Positions 49,198-60,112 of a stretch of 64,000 bases of DNA are shown here, in pieces (positions within the stretch are counted from its first letter, which is position 1; the number at the start of each line of letters is the position of its first letter). The notes under the pieces are model-generated. The model was not told where the DNA came from and searched no databases. It worked only from the letters and a program-made list of their open reading frames with translations. Made by a program: the position numbers and the translations under genes. Source of the stretch: Acidobacteriota bacterium (GTDB lineage Bacteria > Acidobacteriota > Terriglobia > Terriglobales > Acidobacteriaceae); assembly GCA_031296105.1 (NCBI GenBank), contig JARLGJ010000057.1:62001-126000 (forward strand). The letters run 5' to 3'.

Positions 49198-49910
49198 CCC
49201 GATACCCGCGTTGAAATCGCGTAGAAGTAGCCAATGCCGCGCACCGGGCGGATACGTTCTTCGCCACCGGGGACGCTGCCCAGCTTCTTGCGCAAGCGGC
49301 TGACGTGCACATCCACGCTGCGGTCAAAGGCGCTCAGAGGGCGTCCCAGGGCGGCCTGCGCCAACTCCTCGCGCGTGACCACGGCGCCAGCCCGGCGCAG
49401 CAGCAACTCCAGCATGTTGAACTCCGCTCCGGTCAGTTCAACCGGCTGCCCCTCGCAGGTGGCGGTGCGCGACAGCAGGGAGAGACTGATGTCCCCCACG
49501 GTCAGCGACTCCTCGCCGGAGCCTTCGCCATGCACCTCCTGCGAGCGCCTCAGAACGGCGCGGATTCGCGCCACCAGCTCGCGCGGATCGAAGGGCTTCG
49601 AGACGTAATCGTCGGCGCCAATCTCCAATCCCAGAATGCGGTCCACCGACTCGCCGCGAGCGGTCAAAAGGATCACCGGCGTGCGGCAATGCGTGGCGCG
49701 CAGACTCTTCAGCAACTCAAACCCCGACCCGCCGGGCAGCATGACGTCCAGAATCACGACATCGAACTCGCTGCTGCTGGCCGTTGCGAGGCCGGACTGA
49801 TGATCGTAAACGGCGCGAACTTGGAAGCCTTCATTCTGAAGGAAGCGCTGCAATAACGAAACCAGGCCTTGATCGTCATCAATGATGAGGACTCGGTTCA
49901 TGTTGTTCAT
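49194..49910 (-). CDS. CpxR/OmpR-family response regulator
   Basis: A 238-residue regulator. The receiver domain (about 1-120) has the acidic pair IIDDDQ, phospho-acceptor VVILDVMLPGGSGFE and KPFDPRELVARIRAVLRR. The winged-helix DNA-binding domain (about 140-235) ends with the RLRKKLG...IRPVRGIGYFYA pattern. The start is ATG 49910 or ATG 49901; neither has a strong ribosome site. It is divergently oriented from the MdtABC-type pump operon, and a TTTAC-N5-TTTAC element lies between them, so it probably controls the pump and itself. Confidence 0.9.
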   Translation of the reverse strand: MNNMNRVLIIDDDQGLVSLLQRFLQNEGFQVRAVYDHQSGLATASSSEFDVVILDVMLPGGSGFELLKSLRATHCRTPVILLTARGESVDRILGLEIGADDYVSKPFDPRELVARIRAVLRRSQEVHGEGSGEESLTVGDISLSLLSRTATCEGQPVELTGAEFNMLELLLRRAGAVVTREELAQAALGRPLSAFDRSVDVHVSRLRKKLGSVPGGEERIRPVRGIGYFYAISTRVSG

Positions 49911-50005
49911 TGTGCCCGCGGGGCTGGCTAAGTTGGGTGAATAAGTGTTACGAATTCGCTTTGACGAGTTCACAGAAGACCCTTTTCCCTGTTTACCACA
50001 TATTG

Positions 50006-50031
50006 CAAGTTCAGCAAAAAACATGAACTTG
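50006..50031. other. Hairpin in the regulator's upstream region
   Basis: CAAGTTCA (50006-50013) and TGAACTTG (50024-50031) form a perfect inverted repeat with a 10-nt A-rich spacer. It could be a protein-binding dyad or a leader hairpin of the regulator mRNA. Confidence 0.4.
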
Positions 50032-50102
50032 GGGCAGTTCCTTTTGCAGTACCCGCGTCCAAAGAGAGATTCGCCCATCTTGCGAGTTCCTTTGCTCCCG
50101 CG

Positions 50103-50117
50103 TTTACACTTTTTTAC
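50103..50117. promoter_or_regulatory. CpxR-like box (TTTAC-N5-TTTAC)
   Basis: TTTAC at 50103-50107 and again at 50113-50117, five bases apart, is the complement of GTAAA-N5-GTAAA, the CpxR recognition pattern known from Enterobacteria. The 10-bp period suits tandem binding of an OmpR-family dimer on one DNA face. It lies between a CpxR-like regulator and the pump genes. Confidence 0.6.
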
Positions 50118-50383
50118 CCACAAACAAACCGCCAACAGGTAGGGTGAAAGAGTAACCAGCCGGCAGAATCTTCCTTTATGATTCTTTGCCGGTCCGGATG
50201 ACAAAGGCGAAACCCGCGAATTACACTTCTCGGGATTCGCAGACAGTAATTAGGCAAGGACGGCAGCCGCGGCCGCTAAGCGGTTTGGCTCCCGGATTCC
50301 GGCCATTAGTATGACAGACCAGGCCCGTTTCGAAACTTGCTTTCGAAACCCGATACGTGGCCGGTACAGAAGGACTTCGACAC

Positions 50384-51634
50384 ATGGAAGATACCGCTCC
50401 TGCTTCCCCCCATACGAACGGCAACCCGTCCCCTCAGAGTTCGCGTTCGTCTGCCAAGAAACTTTTGATTTGGGTCGTTGTCCTGGTGATTGCGGCTGGA
50501 CTTTTCTGGTGGGTCACCCACTCCAAGAGCTCCTCCTCGGCACAGCAGTCTCGCCTCATAGGCGGACCCTCCGCCGTTACCGTCGCCACGGCGCGGCGTG
50601 ACAGCATCGGCGTCTATCAGGAAGCCATCGGCACCGTCACCCCGGTGTACACCAGCTCCATCGTCAGCCAGGTAACGGGCATGGTTACGGCCGTCCATTA
50701 CAAGGAGGGCCAGTTGGTCAAAAAGGGCGAGGACCTGATCGACATTGATGCCCGCTCCTTCGAAGCTACCCTGGCACAGGCGCAAGGCACCCTGGAAAAG
50801 GACAAGCAGACCTTGGCGCAGGCCGAGATGGACCTGGAGCGCTATCGTGCCGCCTGGGCGCGCAACGCCATCTCCCGCCAGACCCTGGACGACCAGGAAA
50901 AGCTGGTCGCGCAGGATCGCGGCACGGTGCAGGCCGACCAGGGAGCGGTGAACTATGACAAGGTGCAGGTCGGCTACTGTAAAATCCGCGCGCCCTTTGC
51001 GGGACGCGTGGGCCTCCGCCTGATCGATCCCGGCAATGTGGTCAGCGCCAATGGCACATCCGCCCTGGCCGTGGTCACCCAGGAGCAGCCCATCACTGTC
51101 ATCTTCACCATCGCGGAAGATAGTATCGGCACGGTTACTGAAGAATTTCGCAAACAGAAATCGCTGACAGTCGAAGCCTACGACCGCACCGCCCTGAAGA
51201 AGATCGCAACCGGCAAACTCCTCACCCTCGACAACCAGATCGATACCACCACCGGCACGGTCAAGCTGCGCGCACAGTTCGACAACAAGGATGGCGCGCT
51301 CTTCCCGAACCAGTTCGTCAACGCGCGCCTGCTGGTGAAGACCCTCGACAACGTGGTTCTGGTGCCCACCTCCTCCATTCAGCACAATGGCCAGGTTGCA
51401 TTCGTCTATGTGATCCAGAACGGCCAGGCCGTGGTGCGCAACGTAAAGACCGGACCCAGTGAGGCCGGACTGACGGTGGTGGAAGGCGTGGAGAATGGCG
51501 AAGTGATCGCCAACAGCAGCTTTGAGAAGCTGGCGCCCAACGCCAAGGTCAACGTGGTGGATCCCAATGCGCAGCAGGGCGCCAGCCAGGCAGTCAATCC
51601 ACAGTCCGGAGCGAAGAGCGGGAGCAGCAAGTGA
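50384..51634 (+). CDS. mdtA: RND efflux periplasmic adaptor (MdtA-like)
   Basis: A protein of about 416 residues. An N-terminal membrane anchor ([19 protein letters not shown]) follows a polar leader. The adaptor body has the lipoyl halves ([19 protein letters not shown] and [20 protein letters not shown]), an alpha-hairpin with heptad character (about 100-160), and the beta-barrel/MP domains ([18 protein letters not shown]). AAGGA lies about ten bases before the ATG at 50384. Its stop overlaps the first permease start as GTGA. It links the inner-membrane permeases to the outer-membrane channel. Confidence 0.92.
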   Translation: MEDTAPASPHTNGNPSPQSSRSSAKKLLIWVVVLVIAAGLFWWVTHSKSSSSAQQSRLIGGPSAVTVATARRDSIGVYQEAIGTVTPVYTSSIVSQVTGMVTAVHYKEGQLVKKGEDLIDIDARSFEATLAQAQGTLEKDKQTLAQAEMDLERYRAAWARNAISRQTLDDQEKLVAQDRGTVQADQGAVNYDKVQVGYCKIRAPFAGRVGLRLIDPGNVVSANGTSALAVVTQEQPITVIFTIAEDSIGTVTEEFRKQKSLTVEAYDRTALKKIATGKLLTLDNQIDTTTGTVKLRAQFDNKDGALFPNQFVNARLLVKTLDNVVLVPTSSIQHNGQVAFVYVIQNGQAVVRNVKTGPSEAGLTVVEGVENGEVIANSSFEKLAPNAKVNVVDPNAQQGASQAVNPQSGAKSGSSK

Positions 51635-54600
51635 GTCCTTCACGGCCATTTATTCTGCGTCCGGTAGCCACCTGGCTGCTGATGTTCGCAATTCTGCTGG
51701 CCGGCATTGTCGCCTACACGCAATTGCCGGTTTCCGCGTTGCCGCAGGTGGACTACCCCACGATCCAGGTGATCACCTCCTATCCTGGAGCGAGCCCGGA
51801 CGTGGTGGCCACCACGGTGACGGCCCCTCTGGAGCGGCAGTTTGGCCAGTTGCAGGGCTTGAACCAGATGACCTCGACCAGTTCGGGGACCACCTCGGTC
51901 ATCGTTCTACAGTTCAACCTGGCGCTGAATATCGACGTGGCGGAGCAGGAAGTCCAGTCGGCTATCAACTCCGCGCAAACCTACCTGCCCAGCGTGCTGC
52001 CCACGCCGCCGACGTACAGCAAGACGAACCCCGCCGACGCGCCGATCCTGACCCTGGCCATCACCTCGGACTCCATGCCTCTGTCGCAGGTCGAGGACAT
52101 GATCGACACCCGCCTGGCGCCGAAGCTCTCACAGTTGGCCGGCGTCGGACTGGTCAGCATCAGCGGCGGGCAGAAGCCCGCGGTGCGCATTCAGGCCAAC
52201 CCGGCACAGCTTGCCGGCTACGGCCTCACCTTTGAGCAGTTGCGCACGGCGCTCATCAACACCAGCGTCAACGCCGCCAAGGGCAACTTCGACGGTCCCA
52301 AGCAGGATTGGCAGATCGACGCCAACGATCAGTTGCAGAACAGCTCCAACTACAACAATCTTGTCGTGGCCTACCGCAACGGCGCGCCCGTCTTCCTGCG
52401 GAACGTCGCCCGCATCACCGACGGCGTGGAGAACAACAATCAGGCGGCGTGGGTCAACAACACGCCGGCCGTGGTGCTGAACATTCAGCGCCAGCCCGGC
52501 GCCAACACCATTAACGTGGTGAAGGCGATCAAGGCCATTCTGCCGCAGTTGGAAGCCAACCTCCCGGCCGCGATCAAGGTCACGCCGATGACCGACCTCA
52601 CGGTGCCCATCAAGGCCTCGATCGACGACGTCGAGTTCGAGCTGGGGCTGACCGTGGTGCTGGTCGTGCTGGTCATCTTCCTCTTCCTGCGCAGCCTGCG
52701 CGCTACTTTAATTCCTGTCGCTGCCGTGCCCATTTCACTGATCGGCACGCTGGCCGTGATGTACCTGCTGGGCTACAGCCTGGACAACCTCTCGATGATG
52801 GCGCTCACCATTGCCACCGGCTTTGTGGTGGATGACGCCATCGTCATGATCGAGAACATCTCGCGCTACATCGAGGAGGGCGAGGCACCGCTCAAGGCCG
52901 CGCTCAAAGGCGCCGAACAGATCGGCTTTACGATCATGTCGCTGACCATCTCGCTGATTGCCGTGCTCATCCCCTTGCTCTTCATGGGAGACGTGGTGGG
53001 CCGCCTCTTCCGCGAGTTTGCCGTCACCCTGGCGGTCACCATCATTATCTCGGCCATCGTCTCTTTGACCCTGACGCCGATGATGTGCGCCCGCATCCTG
53101 CGGCATGAGCCAAAGGAAACACAGGGCCGCCTCTTCCGCTGGTCCGAGGGCGTCTTCGACCGCATGATCGCCTTCTACGGGCGCACCCTGAGGGTGGTAC
53201 TGCGCCATCAGACGGTGACTCTTCTGATCGCGGCCGCCACCCTGATCCTCACCGTCTTCCTGTACATTGTTGCGCCCAAGGGATTCTTCCCCGTGCAGGA
53301 CACCGGCGTGATCCAGGGCATTTCGCAGGCGCCGCAGACGATCTCCTATGCAGCCATGGCCGCCAAGCATCAGGAGCTGGCCAAGGTTATCCTGGCCGAT
53401 CCCGCGGTGGATACCCTGACCTCCTTCATCGGCGCCGACGGCACCAACACCACGCTCAACAGCGGCCGCTTCTCCATTAATCTGAAGCCGCTTGACGACC
53501 GCGGCCACGTCTCGGCCTCCGACGTTATCCGCCGCCTGCAAACCAAGCTGCAAAATGTGCAGGGCATCCAGCTCTACATGCAGCCGGTACAGAACATCAC
53601 GGTGGACGATCGCGTCAGCCGCACCCAGTATCAGTACTCTCTGGAAGATCCCGACCAGGACGAGTTGGATTACTGGACGGCGAAGTTTATCGCGAAGGTA
53701 AAGCAGCTTCCGCAGGTGGAAGATGTCGCCACCGATCAGCAGACCGGCGGCCTGGCCGTCTCCCTGATGATCGACCGTGTCACCGCCTCGCGCATGGGCA
53801 TTGCGCCCTATACCATCGACAACACGCTGTATGACGCCTATGGCCAGCGCCAGATCAGCACCATGTACACGCAGCTCAACCAGTATCACGTGATTCTGGA
53901 GGCCGATCCGGCCTTCACCCGCGATCCCAAAAACCTGGGCAGCCTGTACATCCAGTCCAGCGCCTCGTCCGGAACCAGCGGCGCAAGCGCCTCCAGCTCC
54001 TATTCCTCCACGGCTTCGGCTTCGGCCGGGTCGAACTCGACGACCGCCTCGGCGGCCTACACACCGTCTTCCGGCGTGCTGACCGCGCCCTCGCGCATCA
54101 TCTCCAGCACCACCACGTCGAGCACCAGCACCAGCACCACGCCCGCGGGATCGGTGCCTCTGTCGGCCTTCACCAGCCTGCAGAACATCAAGTCGCCGCT
54201 CTCCATCAACCGCCAGGGACAGTTCCCGGCCGTCACCGTGTCTTTCAACCTGGCGCCTGGCGCCTCGCTGGGAGACGCCATCACGGCCATCGACAAGGTG
54301 GAAAAGGAGCTGCGCAAGGAGAACATGCCGGCCAGCTTGCAGGCGGATTTCCAGGGCACCGCGGCTTCCTTCAAGAATTCGCTGGATAACGAAGCCCTCT
54401 TGATTCTGGCCGCCCTGGTCACCGTGTACATTGTGCTGGGCGTACTCTATGAGAGCTTCATTCATCCGGTCACGATTCTCTCCACCCTGCCCTCGGCCGG
54501 CGTGGGAGCCTTGCTGGCTCTGATGCTCTTCAAGGAGGATCTCAGCGTGGTGGCCATCATCGGCATCATTCTGCTGATCGGCATCGTAAAGAAGAACGGC

Positions 54601-54969
54601 ATCATGATCGTGGACTTCGCGCTGGAAGGCGAACGCAAACGCGGACTCGATTCGACCGAGGCCATTTACCAGGCCAGCCTGCTGCGCTTCCGCCCCATCA
54701 TGATGACCACCATGGCGGCGCTGCTCGGCGGATTGCCGCTGGCGCTCGGCACCGGCTTTGGCAGCGAGTTGCGCCGTCCCCTGGGCATTGCCATGGTTGG
54801 CGGCCTGCTGCTCAGCCAGGTGCTCACCCTCTACACCACCCCGGTGATCTACATCTTCTTTGACCGTCTGGCGCTGAAGGTGACCGGACGCCGGGCCAGT
54901 GGTTCCGTGGATGAGGACGAAGAAAACGGCGGTCCGTCCGCCGCGCCAATGGCGCCGGAGCAGGCATGA
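51631..54969 (+). CDS. mdtB: RND efflux permease 1 (MdtB-like)
   Basis: A 1112-residue HAE1-family proton/drug antiporter with twelve membrane helices in two halves. The proton-relay aspartates are in [14 protein letters not shown], and the N-terminus [16 protein letters not shown] and C-terminal GIIL...[21 protein letters not shown] are typical. About 70 residues longer than usual: a Ser/Thr-rich insert (about 779-838) interrupts the second periplasmic domain. The start is GTG overlapping the adaptor stop. The next permease starts as ATGA at its end. Paired permeases of the MdtB/MdtC type form a heterotrimer. Confidence 0.93.
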   Translation: MSPSRPFILRPVATWLLMFAILLAGIVAYTQLPVSALPQVDYPTIQVITSYPGASPDVVATTVTAPLERQFGQLQGLNQMTSTSSGTTSVIVLQFNLALNIDVAEQEVQSAINSAQTYLPSVLPTPPTYSKTNPADAPILTLAITSDSMPLSQVEDMIDTRLAPKLSQLAGVGLVSISGGQKPAVRIQANPAQLAGYGLTFEQLRTALINTSVNAAKGNFDGPKQDWQIDANDQLQNSSNYNNLVVAYRNGAPVFLRNVARITDGVENNNQAAWVNNTPAVVLNIQRQPGANTINVVKAIKAILPQLEANLPAAIKVTPMTDLTVPIKASIDDVEFELGLTVVLVVLVIFLFLRSLRATLIPVAAVPISLIGTLAVMYLLGYSLDNLSMMALTIATGFVVDDAIVMIENISRYIEEGEAPLKAALKGAEQIGFTIMSLTISLIAVLIPLLFMGDVVGRLFREFAVTLAVTIIISAIVSLTLTPMMCARILRHEPKETQGRLFRWSEGVFDRMIAFYGRTLRVVLRHQTVTLLIAAATLILTVFLYIVAPKGFFPVQDTGVIQGISQAPQTISYAAMAAKHQELAKVILADPAVDTLTSFIGADGTNTTLNSGRFSINLKPLDDRGHVSASDVIRRLQTKLQNVQGIQLYMQPVQNITVDDRVSRTQYQYSLEDPDQDELDYWTAKFIAKVKQLPQVEDVATDQQTGGLAVSLMIDRVTASRMGIAPYTIDNTLYDAYGQRQISTMYTQLNQYHVILEADPAFTRDPKNLGSLYIQSSASSGTSGASASSSYSSTASASAGSNSTTASAAYTPSSGVLTAPSRIISSTTTSSTSTSTTPAGSVPLSAFTSLQNIKSPLSINRQGQFPAVTVSFNLAPGASLGDAITAIDKVEKELRKENMPASLQADFQGTAASFKNSLDNEALLILAALVTVYIVLGVLYESFIHPVTILSTLPSAGVGALLALMLFKEDLSVVAIIGIILLIGIVKKNGIMIVDFALEGERKRGLDSTEAIYQASLLRFRPIMMTTMAALLGGLPLALGTGFGSELRRPLGIAMVGGLLLSQVLTLYTTPVIYIFFDRLALKVTGRRASGSVDEDEENGGPSAAPMAPEQA

Positions 54970-57900
54970 ACTTCTCCCGCGCCTTCATCAACCGGCCGGT
55001 CGCAACCACGTTGTTGACCTTGGCGATCGCCCTGGCGGGCGCCATCGCCTTCACCGTGTTGCCCGTGTCGCCGCTGCCGCAGGTGGACTATCCCACCATC
55101 TCGATCGGAGCATCGCTGCCCGGAGCCAGCGCCGAGATCATGGCGGCCTCGGTGGCCACGCCGCTCGAACGCCAGCTCGGCCACATTGCCGGCGTCACCG
55201 AAATGACCTCCAGCAGTTCGATGGGCAACACCGCCATCACGCTGCAGTTCGACCTTAGCCGCAATATCGACGGAGCGGCGCGCGACGTGCAGGCGGCCAT
55301 CAACGCCGCCCGCACCTACCTGCCCGCCAACCTGCCATCGAACCCGACGTACCGCAAGGTGAATCCCGGCGACGCACCCATCATGGTGCTGGCCCTCACC
55401 AGCGATGTGTACGACCGCGGCAAGCTGTACGACGAAGCATCCACCATCGTGCAGCAGAAGATCGCGCAGCTCTCCGGCGTGGGCCAGGTGACCACCGGCG
55501 GCGGCGCACTGCCCAGCGTGCGCGTGGACGTGGACCCCGGCCAGCTCGCGCACTATGGACTCACCATGTCCACCGTGCAATCCATGCTGAGCCTGCAGAA
55601 CGCGCACATCGCGCGCGGCCAGCTCGCCAACGGATCGCAGACGGCCGACATCATCACCAACGATCAGATACGTTATGCCGCCGACTACAAGCCGCTGATC
55701 GTCAGCTACAAGAATGGCACCGCCGTGCGGCTCAGCGACATCGCCGACGTCACCGACTCGGTGCAGAACCTGCGCTCGGCCGGCTACATGGATGGCAAGC
55801 CGTCCATCCCCATCATCATCTTCCGCCAGCCCGGCGCCAACATCATCAAGACCATCCAGACCATCAAGAATGAGTTGCCGTCGATCAAGGCCTCCATCCC
55901 GCGCGACATCGAGCTCACGGTCGCCGTGGACCGCGCCACCACCATTCAGGCCTCTCTGAACGACGTCGAGCGCACGCTGCTGATCTCCATTGTCCTGGTG
56001 GTTGTGGTGGTCTTCATCTTTCTGCGCAACCCGCGCGCCACGCTGGTGCCGGCCGTGGCCGTCCCCGTCTCGCTGGTGGGCACCTTCGCCGTGATGTACC
56101 TGTTCGGCTACAGCCTGGACAACCTCTCGCTGATGGCCCTCACCATCTCCACCGGCTTCGTCGTGGACGACGCCATCGTGGTAATGGAGAACATTGCGCG
56201 CCACATCGAAGGCGGCATGAAGCCTTACCACGCCGCGCTGCAGGGCGCCAAGGAGATCGGCTTCACCGTCTTCTCCATCTCCATGTCGCTGATCGCCGTC
56301 TTCATCCCGATCATCATGATGGGCGGCATCGTGGGCCGTTTGTTCCGCGAGTTTGCCATTACCTTGTCCACGGCCATCCTGGTCTCCATGGTGATCTCGC
56401 TGACCACCACGCCGTGCATGTGCGCTCACCTGCTCAAGGCGCATCAGCCCGCCCAGGGACGCATCGGCCAGGCCAGCGACCGCTTCTTTGATCGCACGCT
56501 CGGCGCTTATCGCCGCTCGCTGACCTGGGTGTTGGATAATCCCGCGCTCATGCTCACCGTGCTGCTCCTGGTCATCGCCCTCAACTTCGTGATGATCTAC
56601 GAAATTCCCAAGGGCTTCTTCCCCGTGCAGGACACCGGCATGATGTTCGGCGGCGTACAGGGCCCGCAGGATGCCTCGTTCCCCGTCATGAAAGACTCCG
56701 TGCAGCGGATCGTCAAGGTCATCAAATCGGACCCGGCCGTCAATCACGTTGTGGCCTTCACCGGCGGCCAAGGCTCCACCAACGGCGGCTTCATCTTCAT
56801 GTCGCTGAAGCCGCTCAATGAGCGCAAGGCCGGAGTCATGCAGATCCTCGGCCGCATGCGGCCCAAGTTGAACGCCCTCCCCGTGGCCTCGGCCTTCATG
56901 CAGCCCGGCCAGGACCTGCGCATCGGCGGCCGCGGCGGCAATGCCATGTACCAGTACACGCTGCAGTCGGATAGCTGGTCCGAACTCTCGCAGTGGGGCC
57001 CGGTCCTGCTGGCGCAGATGCGCAAGAACCCAATCTTCCAGGACGTAAACATCGACCAGCAGAACGGCGGACTCGATCATTACCTGGAGTTCGACCGCAA
57101 CTCGGCGGCGCGCCTTGGCATCACCACCTCGGCCTTCGACAACGCCTTGTACAGTGCCTTCGGACAGCAGCAGGTCTCCGTCATCTATTCGCAGTTGAAC
57201 CAGTACTACGTCGTACTGGAAATCGCGCCCCAGTTCCTGCAAGACCCCAGCGGACTGAAGCACGTGTACATCAATGCGTCTGGAGACGGCCCCACGCCGC
57301 TCAGCGCCGTCTCCAAAGGGACCACGCGCAACATTCCTTTGTCGGTGAATCACACCGGCCTGTTCCCTTCGGTGACCATTTCGTTCAACCTCGCGACGGG
57401 CGTTGCGCTCAGCGACGCCACGCGCGCGGTGGCCAAGATGCAGGCGGGGCTGAATATGCCGCCCACCGTGCGCGGAGATTTTTCCGGCACCGCGCAGGCC
57501 TATCAGACCTCCCTGTCGAGCGAGCCGTACCTGATCCTCACCGCCATCCTCGCGGTGTATATCGTGCTCGGCATTCTGTATGAGAGCTGGATGCACCCGA
57601 TCACCATCATCTCCACTCTGCCTTCGGCGGGCATTGGAGCCATGCTGGCGTTGATGTTGTTCCACATCGACCTCAACGTCATCTCCATCATCGGCATAGT
57701 GCTGCTCATCGGCATCGTGAAGAAGAACGCCATCATGATGATCGACTTCGCGCTCGCTGCCGAACGCAACGAGGGGAAGTCCACGCGCGATGCCATCTTC
57801 GAGGCTTGCATGTTGCGCTTCCGCCCCATCCTGATGACCACCATGGCAGCCATCTTCGGCGCCTTGCCGCTGGCCTTCGGCACCGGCATCGGCAGCGAGT

Positions 57901-58076
57901 TGCGCAAGCCACTGGGCATCACCATCGTCGGCGGCCTCATCATGAGCCAGTTGCTTACCCTTTACACCACCCCGGTCGTGTATCTGTTCCTCGATCGCAT
58001 CCGCCTGTGGCTGCGCGGCACCAGCCACGATACGCTGCCCGCGGAGAACGGTGGCCTGCCGGAAGGAGCCGCCTGA
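54966..58076 (+). CDS. mdtC: RND efflux permease 2 (MdtC-like)
   Basis: A 1036-residue HAE1-family permease of normal length. The relay motif is [21 protein letters not shown], and the C-terminal half carries [20 protein letters not shown] and [19 protein letters not shown]. It lacks the Ser/Thr insert seen in its partner. The start overlaps the previous stop as ATGA (54966-54969). Expected to form a mixed trimer with the first permease and to export amphiphilic compounds; the substrate cannot be predicted. Confidence 0.93.
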   Translation: MNFSRAFINRPVATTLLTLAIALAGAIAFTVLPVSPLPQVDYPTISIGASLPGASAEIMAASVATPLERQLGHIAGVTEMTSSSSMGNTAITLQFDLSRNIDGAARDVQAAINAARTYLPANLPSNPTYRKVNPGDAPIMVLALTSDVYDRGKLYDEASTIVQQKIAQLSGVGQVTTGGGALPSVRVDVDPGQLAHYGLTMSTVQSMLSLQNAHIARGQLANGSQTADIITNDQIRYAADYKPLIVSYKNGTAVRLSDIADVTDSVQNLRSAGYMDGKPSIPIIIFRQPGANIIKTIQTIKNELPSIKASIPRDIELTVAVDRATTIQASLNDVERTLLISIVLVVVVVFIFLRNPRATLVPAVAVPVSLVGTFAVMYLFGYSLDNLSLMALTISTGFVVDDAIVVMENIARHIEGGMKPYHAALQGAKEIGFTVFSISMSLIAVFIPIIMMGGIVGRLFREFAITLSTAILVSMVISLTTTPCMCAHLLKAHQPAQGRIGQASDRFFDRTLGAYRRSLTWVLDNPALMLTVLLLVIALNFVMIYEIPKGFFPVQDTGMMFGGVQGPQDASFPVMKDSVQRIVKVIKSDPAVNHVVAFTGGQGSTNGGFIFMSLKPLNERKAGVMQILGRMRPKLNALPVASAFMQPGQDLRIGGRGGNAMYQYTLQSDSWSELSQWGPVLLAQMRKNPIFQDVNIDQQNGGLDHYLEFDRNSAARLGITTSAFDNALYSAFGQQQVSVIYSQLNQYYVVLEIAPQFLQDPSGLKHVYINASGDGPTPLSAVSKGTTRNIPLSVNHTGLFPSVTISFNLATGVALSDATRAVAKMQAGLNMPPTVRGDFSGTAQAYQTSLSSEPYLILTAILAVYIVLGILYESWMHPITIISTLPSAGIGAMLALMLFHIDLNVISIIGIVLLIGIVKKNAIMMIDFALAAERNEGKSTRDAIFEACMLRFRPILMTTMAAIFGALPLAFGTGIGSELRKPLGITIVGGLIMSQLLTLYTTPVVYLFLDRIRLWLRGTSHDTLPAENGGLPEGAA

Positions 58077-58129
58077 TGCAACTGCCGCCCTTTGCGTTTG
58101 AGAGAAAGAGTTCTTCCAGGAAAAATAGT

Positions 58130-59656
58130 ATGAAAACGAATCCGTTCCTGTTGCTGACGGCCACCGCGGCGCTGAGCCTGTCGCTCGGCGCCTGCACCGT
58201 CGGTCCCAAGTACCATGCTCCCGCCCCCGCGGCGCCGCCCGAGTACAAAGGCACGCAGACGGCTGCTCCGGCTGCGCCACCCGCAGCGCCGTCCGATCCC
58301 ACGCGCAACGCCCTCGGCGCCTGGAACGTGGCCGATCCCAAAGATGGTCTACTCAAGGGCAAGTGGTGGGAGATGTACAACGAGCCGGAGCTGAACTCAC
58401 TCGAAGAGCAGCTCGTGGTCAACAACCAGACCATCCAGGCGTCCATCGAGAGCTACGCCGCCGCCCGCGCCTTGATCCACGAATCGCGCGCCGCGTACTA
58501 TCCCACGGCCTCCGTGGGCGCCAGTGGCACGCGTTCGCGAGCCTCTTCCAACACCAGCAGCCTCGGTGCGCAGAGCACCCTGCTGGAATTGCCGGCCACC
58601 GTGACTTGGGAACCCGATCTGTGGGGCAAGGTGCGCAACGCCGTGCGTCAGGCACAGTACAACGCACAGTTAAGCGCCGCCGACCTGGAGAACATACGCC
58701 TCACCGAGCAGGCGTCCCTGGCAACCTACTACTTCGAACTACGCGGGCAGGATGCACAAACCGCCATCCTGCAACAAACGCTCGATGCCGACCTGAAGTC
58801 TTTGGATTACGCCAAGGCGCAGTTTGAGACCGGCGTGGGAACCGAAATGGCCATGGTGCAGGCACAGAATACGGTGGACACCGTGCGCTCCTCCCTGATC
58901 AACCTCGGACTGGCGCGCGCGCAATACGAGCACGCCATTGCCACCCTGATCGGCAAGCCCGCCTCGGAGTTCTCGCTCCCTGCGCGCGCTCTGCTCCTCA
59001 CTCCGCCTGCGATTCCCGTTGGCCTGCCTTCCAGTTTGCTGGAGCGCCGTCCGGACATCGCCGCCGCCGAGCGCCAACTGGCCTCAGCCAACGCGCAGAT
59101 CGGCATTGCCAAGGCCGCCTACTACCCGTCGATCACCTTGTCGGCCACCGCGGGGCTGGAAAGCTCCACCTGGAAGCACCTGCTCGAATGGCCCAGCCGC
59201 ATCTGGTCCATCGGCCCTTCGGCCTCGGAAACCGTCTTTGATGCCGGCCTGCGCCGCGCCACCATGCAGCAGTACACCGCGGTCTATAACGGTTACCTGG
59301 CCACCTACCGCCAGACGGTGCTCACGGCCTTTCAGCAGGTGGAAGACGACCTGGCGGCCTTGCGCATCCTGAGCGAGCAGATCCAGCAGCAGAACCAGGC
59401 GGTGGCTTCGGCGCAGCGCGCCTTGGACATGGAACTGGCCCGCTACCAGACCGGCGTCGATCCCTACGTCAACGTCGTCACCGAACAAAACACCCTGCTC
59501 AGCGCACAGCAAACGCTGGCCACGCTCCAAATGCAGCGCACCGTTTATTCCGTCGCCTTGATCGAGGCGCTAGGCGGCGGCTGGGAGCGCTCGCAGTTGC
59601 CCACTCCCGGGCAGGTCTCCGCCAAACCCGCCGTGCCGGAAGCCATTCAGCAGTAG
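58130..59656 (+). CDS. RND outer-membrane factor lipoprotein (NodT/OprM family)
   Basis: A 508-residue outer-membrane channel protein. The lipoprotein signal MKTNPFLLLTATAALSLSLGAC leads to Cys followed by TVGPKYHAP, the typical OMF start. Two OEP repeats follow (coiled helices such as SLEEQLVVNNQTIQASIESY and ALDMELARYQTGVDPYVNVV; the ERRPDIAAAERQLASANAQIGIAKAAYYP motif). The ATG at 58130 has AGGAAA upstream; in-frame sequence before it overlaps the permease gene. It completes the MdtABC-type tripartite pump. A strong terminator follows. Confidence 0.92.
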   Translation: MKTNPFLLLTATAALSLSLGACTVGPKYHAPAPAAPPEYKGTQTAAPAAPPAAPSDPTRNALGAWNVADPKDGLLKGKWWEMYNEPELNSLEEQLVVNNQTIQASIESYAAARALIHESRAAYYPTASVGASGTRSRASSNTSSLGAQSTLLELPATVTWEPDLWGKVRNAVRQAQYNAQLSAADLENIRLTEQASLATYYFELRGQDAQTAILQQTLDADLKSLDYAKAQFETGVGTEMAMVQAQNTVDTVRSSLINLGLARAQYEHAIATLIGKPASEFSLPARALLLTPPAIPVGLPSSLLERRPDIAAAERQLASANAQIGIAKAAYYPSITLSATAGLESSTWKHLLEWPSRIWSIGPSASETVFDAGLRRATMQQYTAVYNGYLATYRQTVLTAFQQVEDDLAALRILSEQIQQQNQAVASAQRALDMELARYQTGVDPYVNVVTEQNTLLSAQQTLATLQMQRTVYSVALIEALGGGWERSQLPTPGQVSAKPAVPEAIQQ

Positions 59657-59668
59657 ACGCCTCCGCGG

Positions 59669-59708
59669 CATGAAAAGAGCGCCGCCCGCGGGCGGCGCTC
59701 TTTTCATG
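59669..59708. terminator. Perfect 40-bp palindromic terminator
   Basis: A 40-bp perfect palindrome (CATGAAAAGAGCGCC outward from a CCGCGG centre) with A/T-runs on both sides of a GC-rich core. It acts in either direction, ending the pump operon and the convergent small membrane protein gene. Confidence 0.9.
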
Positions 59709-59718
59709 CACGCAAAAG

Positions 59719-60024
59719 CTATTGCCATTGATTGCTGTGCCGCTTCAGCCACCAGCAGGGCGTCATCCACTGGCCGGAGACGTACTGCGGCAGTAGCGCC
59801 GAAGCGCAGTTCTGCTGCCCCGTACCCAGATAATCCAGTTCCACCTTGCCGTCTTTCAGCGGCGTGCTCAAGAACTGATCCACCTGCTGCGTCTGTATGC
59901 CGCCGCCCCGCGCCAGGCGCACGCGAAACACCACGGCATCCACCACGCAAAGGAGCAGAGACACCGCCAGCAGCATCTGCACGGCAATAAGCAGGATTCT
60001 CTGAATGCGTTCCAGTCCCGTCAT
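59719..60024 (-). CDS. Small single-pass membrane protein
   Basis: A protein of about 101 residues. A hydrophobic segment (about 10-30: ILLIAVQMLLAVSLLLCVVDAVVF) precedes a periplasmic tail with two Cys residues (NCASALLPQY, TPCWWLKR) that could pair. The ATG at 60024 is preceded immediately by AAGG; a TTG at 60045 would add seven residues. It lies between the pump operon terminator and a TonB-type receptor gene. I do not recognise the family. Confidence 0.6.
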   Translation of the reverse strand: MTGLERIQRILLIAVQMLLAVSLLLCVVDAVVFRVRLARGGGIQTQQVDQFLSTPLKDGKVELDYLGTGQQNCASALLPQYVSGQWMTPCWWLKRHSNQWQ

Positions 60025-60060
60025 GTCCTTGTCAGAATAGCCCAAGCGCCCGCGTCACGG

Positions 60061-60090
60061 CGAAAAGTTTGGGGCGGCCGAAGCCGCCCC
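60061..60090 (-). terminator. Terminator-like hairpin after the TonB receptor
   Basis: GGGGCGGC-TTCG-GCCGCCCC (60090-60071 on the minus strand) is followed by AAACTTTTCG. The T-run is short, so termination may be partial and the small membrane protein may be read through. Confidence 0.55.
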
Positions 60091-60112
60091 GTGGTGTTGA
60101 AGTTCACCCTGC

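Larger units (their letters stand above)
49911..50383. other. Regulatory intergenic region between regulator and RND pump
   Basis: A 473-bp divergent region. It holds the TTTAC-N5-TTTAC element (50103-50117), an isolated TTTAC at 49992-49996, and a perfect 8-bp hairpin CAAGTTCA/TGAACTTG at 50006-50031. No gene is evident. The in-frame GTG at 50357 of the pump's first gene is a weaker start than ATG 50384. Confidence 0.5.

Noticed and set aside
52735-54465. 576-codon antisense frame in the first RND permease
   Set aside because: Composition is low-complexity His/Gly/Arg/Asp and the sense strand is certain.
54849-58280. 1143-codon open frame antisense to the second RND permease
   Set aside because: It is the mirror of a GC-rich gene with strong codon bias. 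The protein is His/Asp/Gly/Arg-rich without recognisable domains, whereas the plus strand encodes a full permease.
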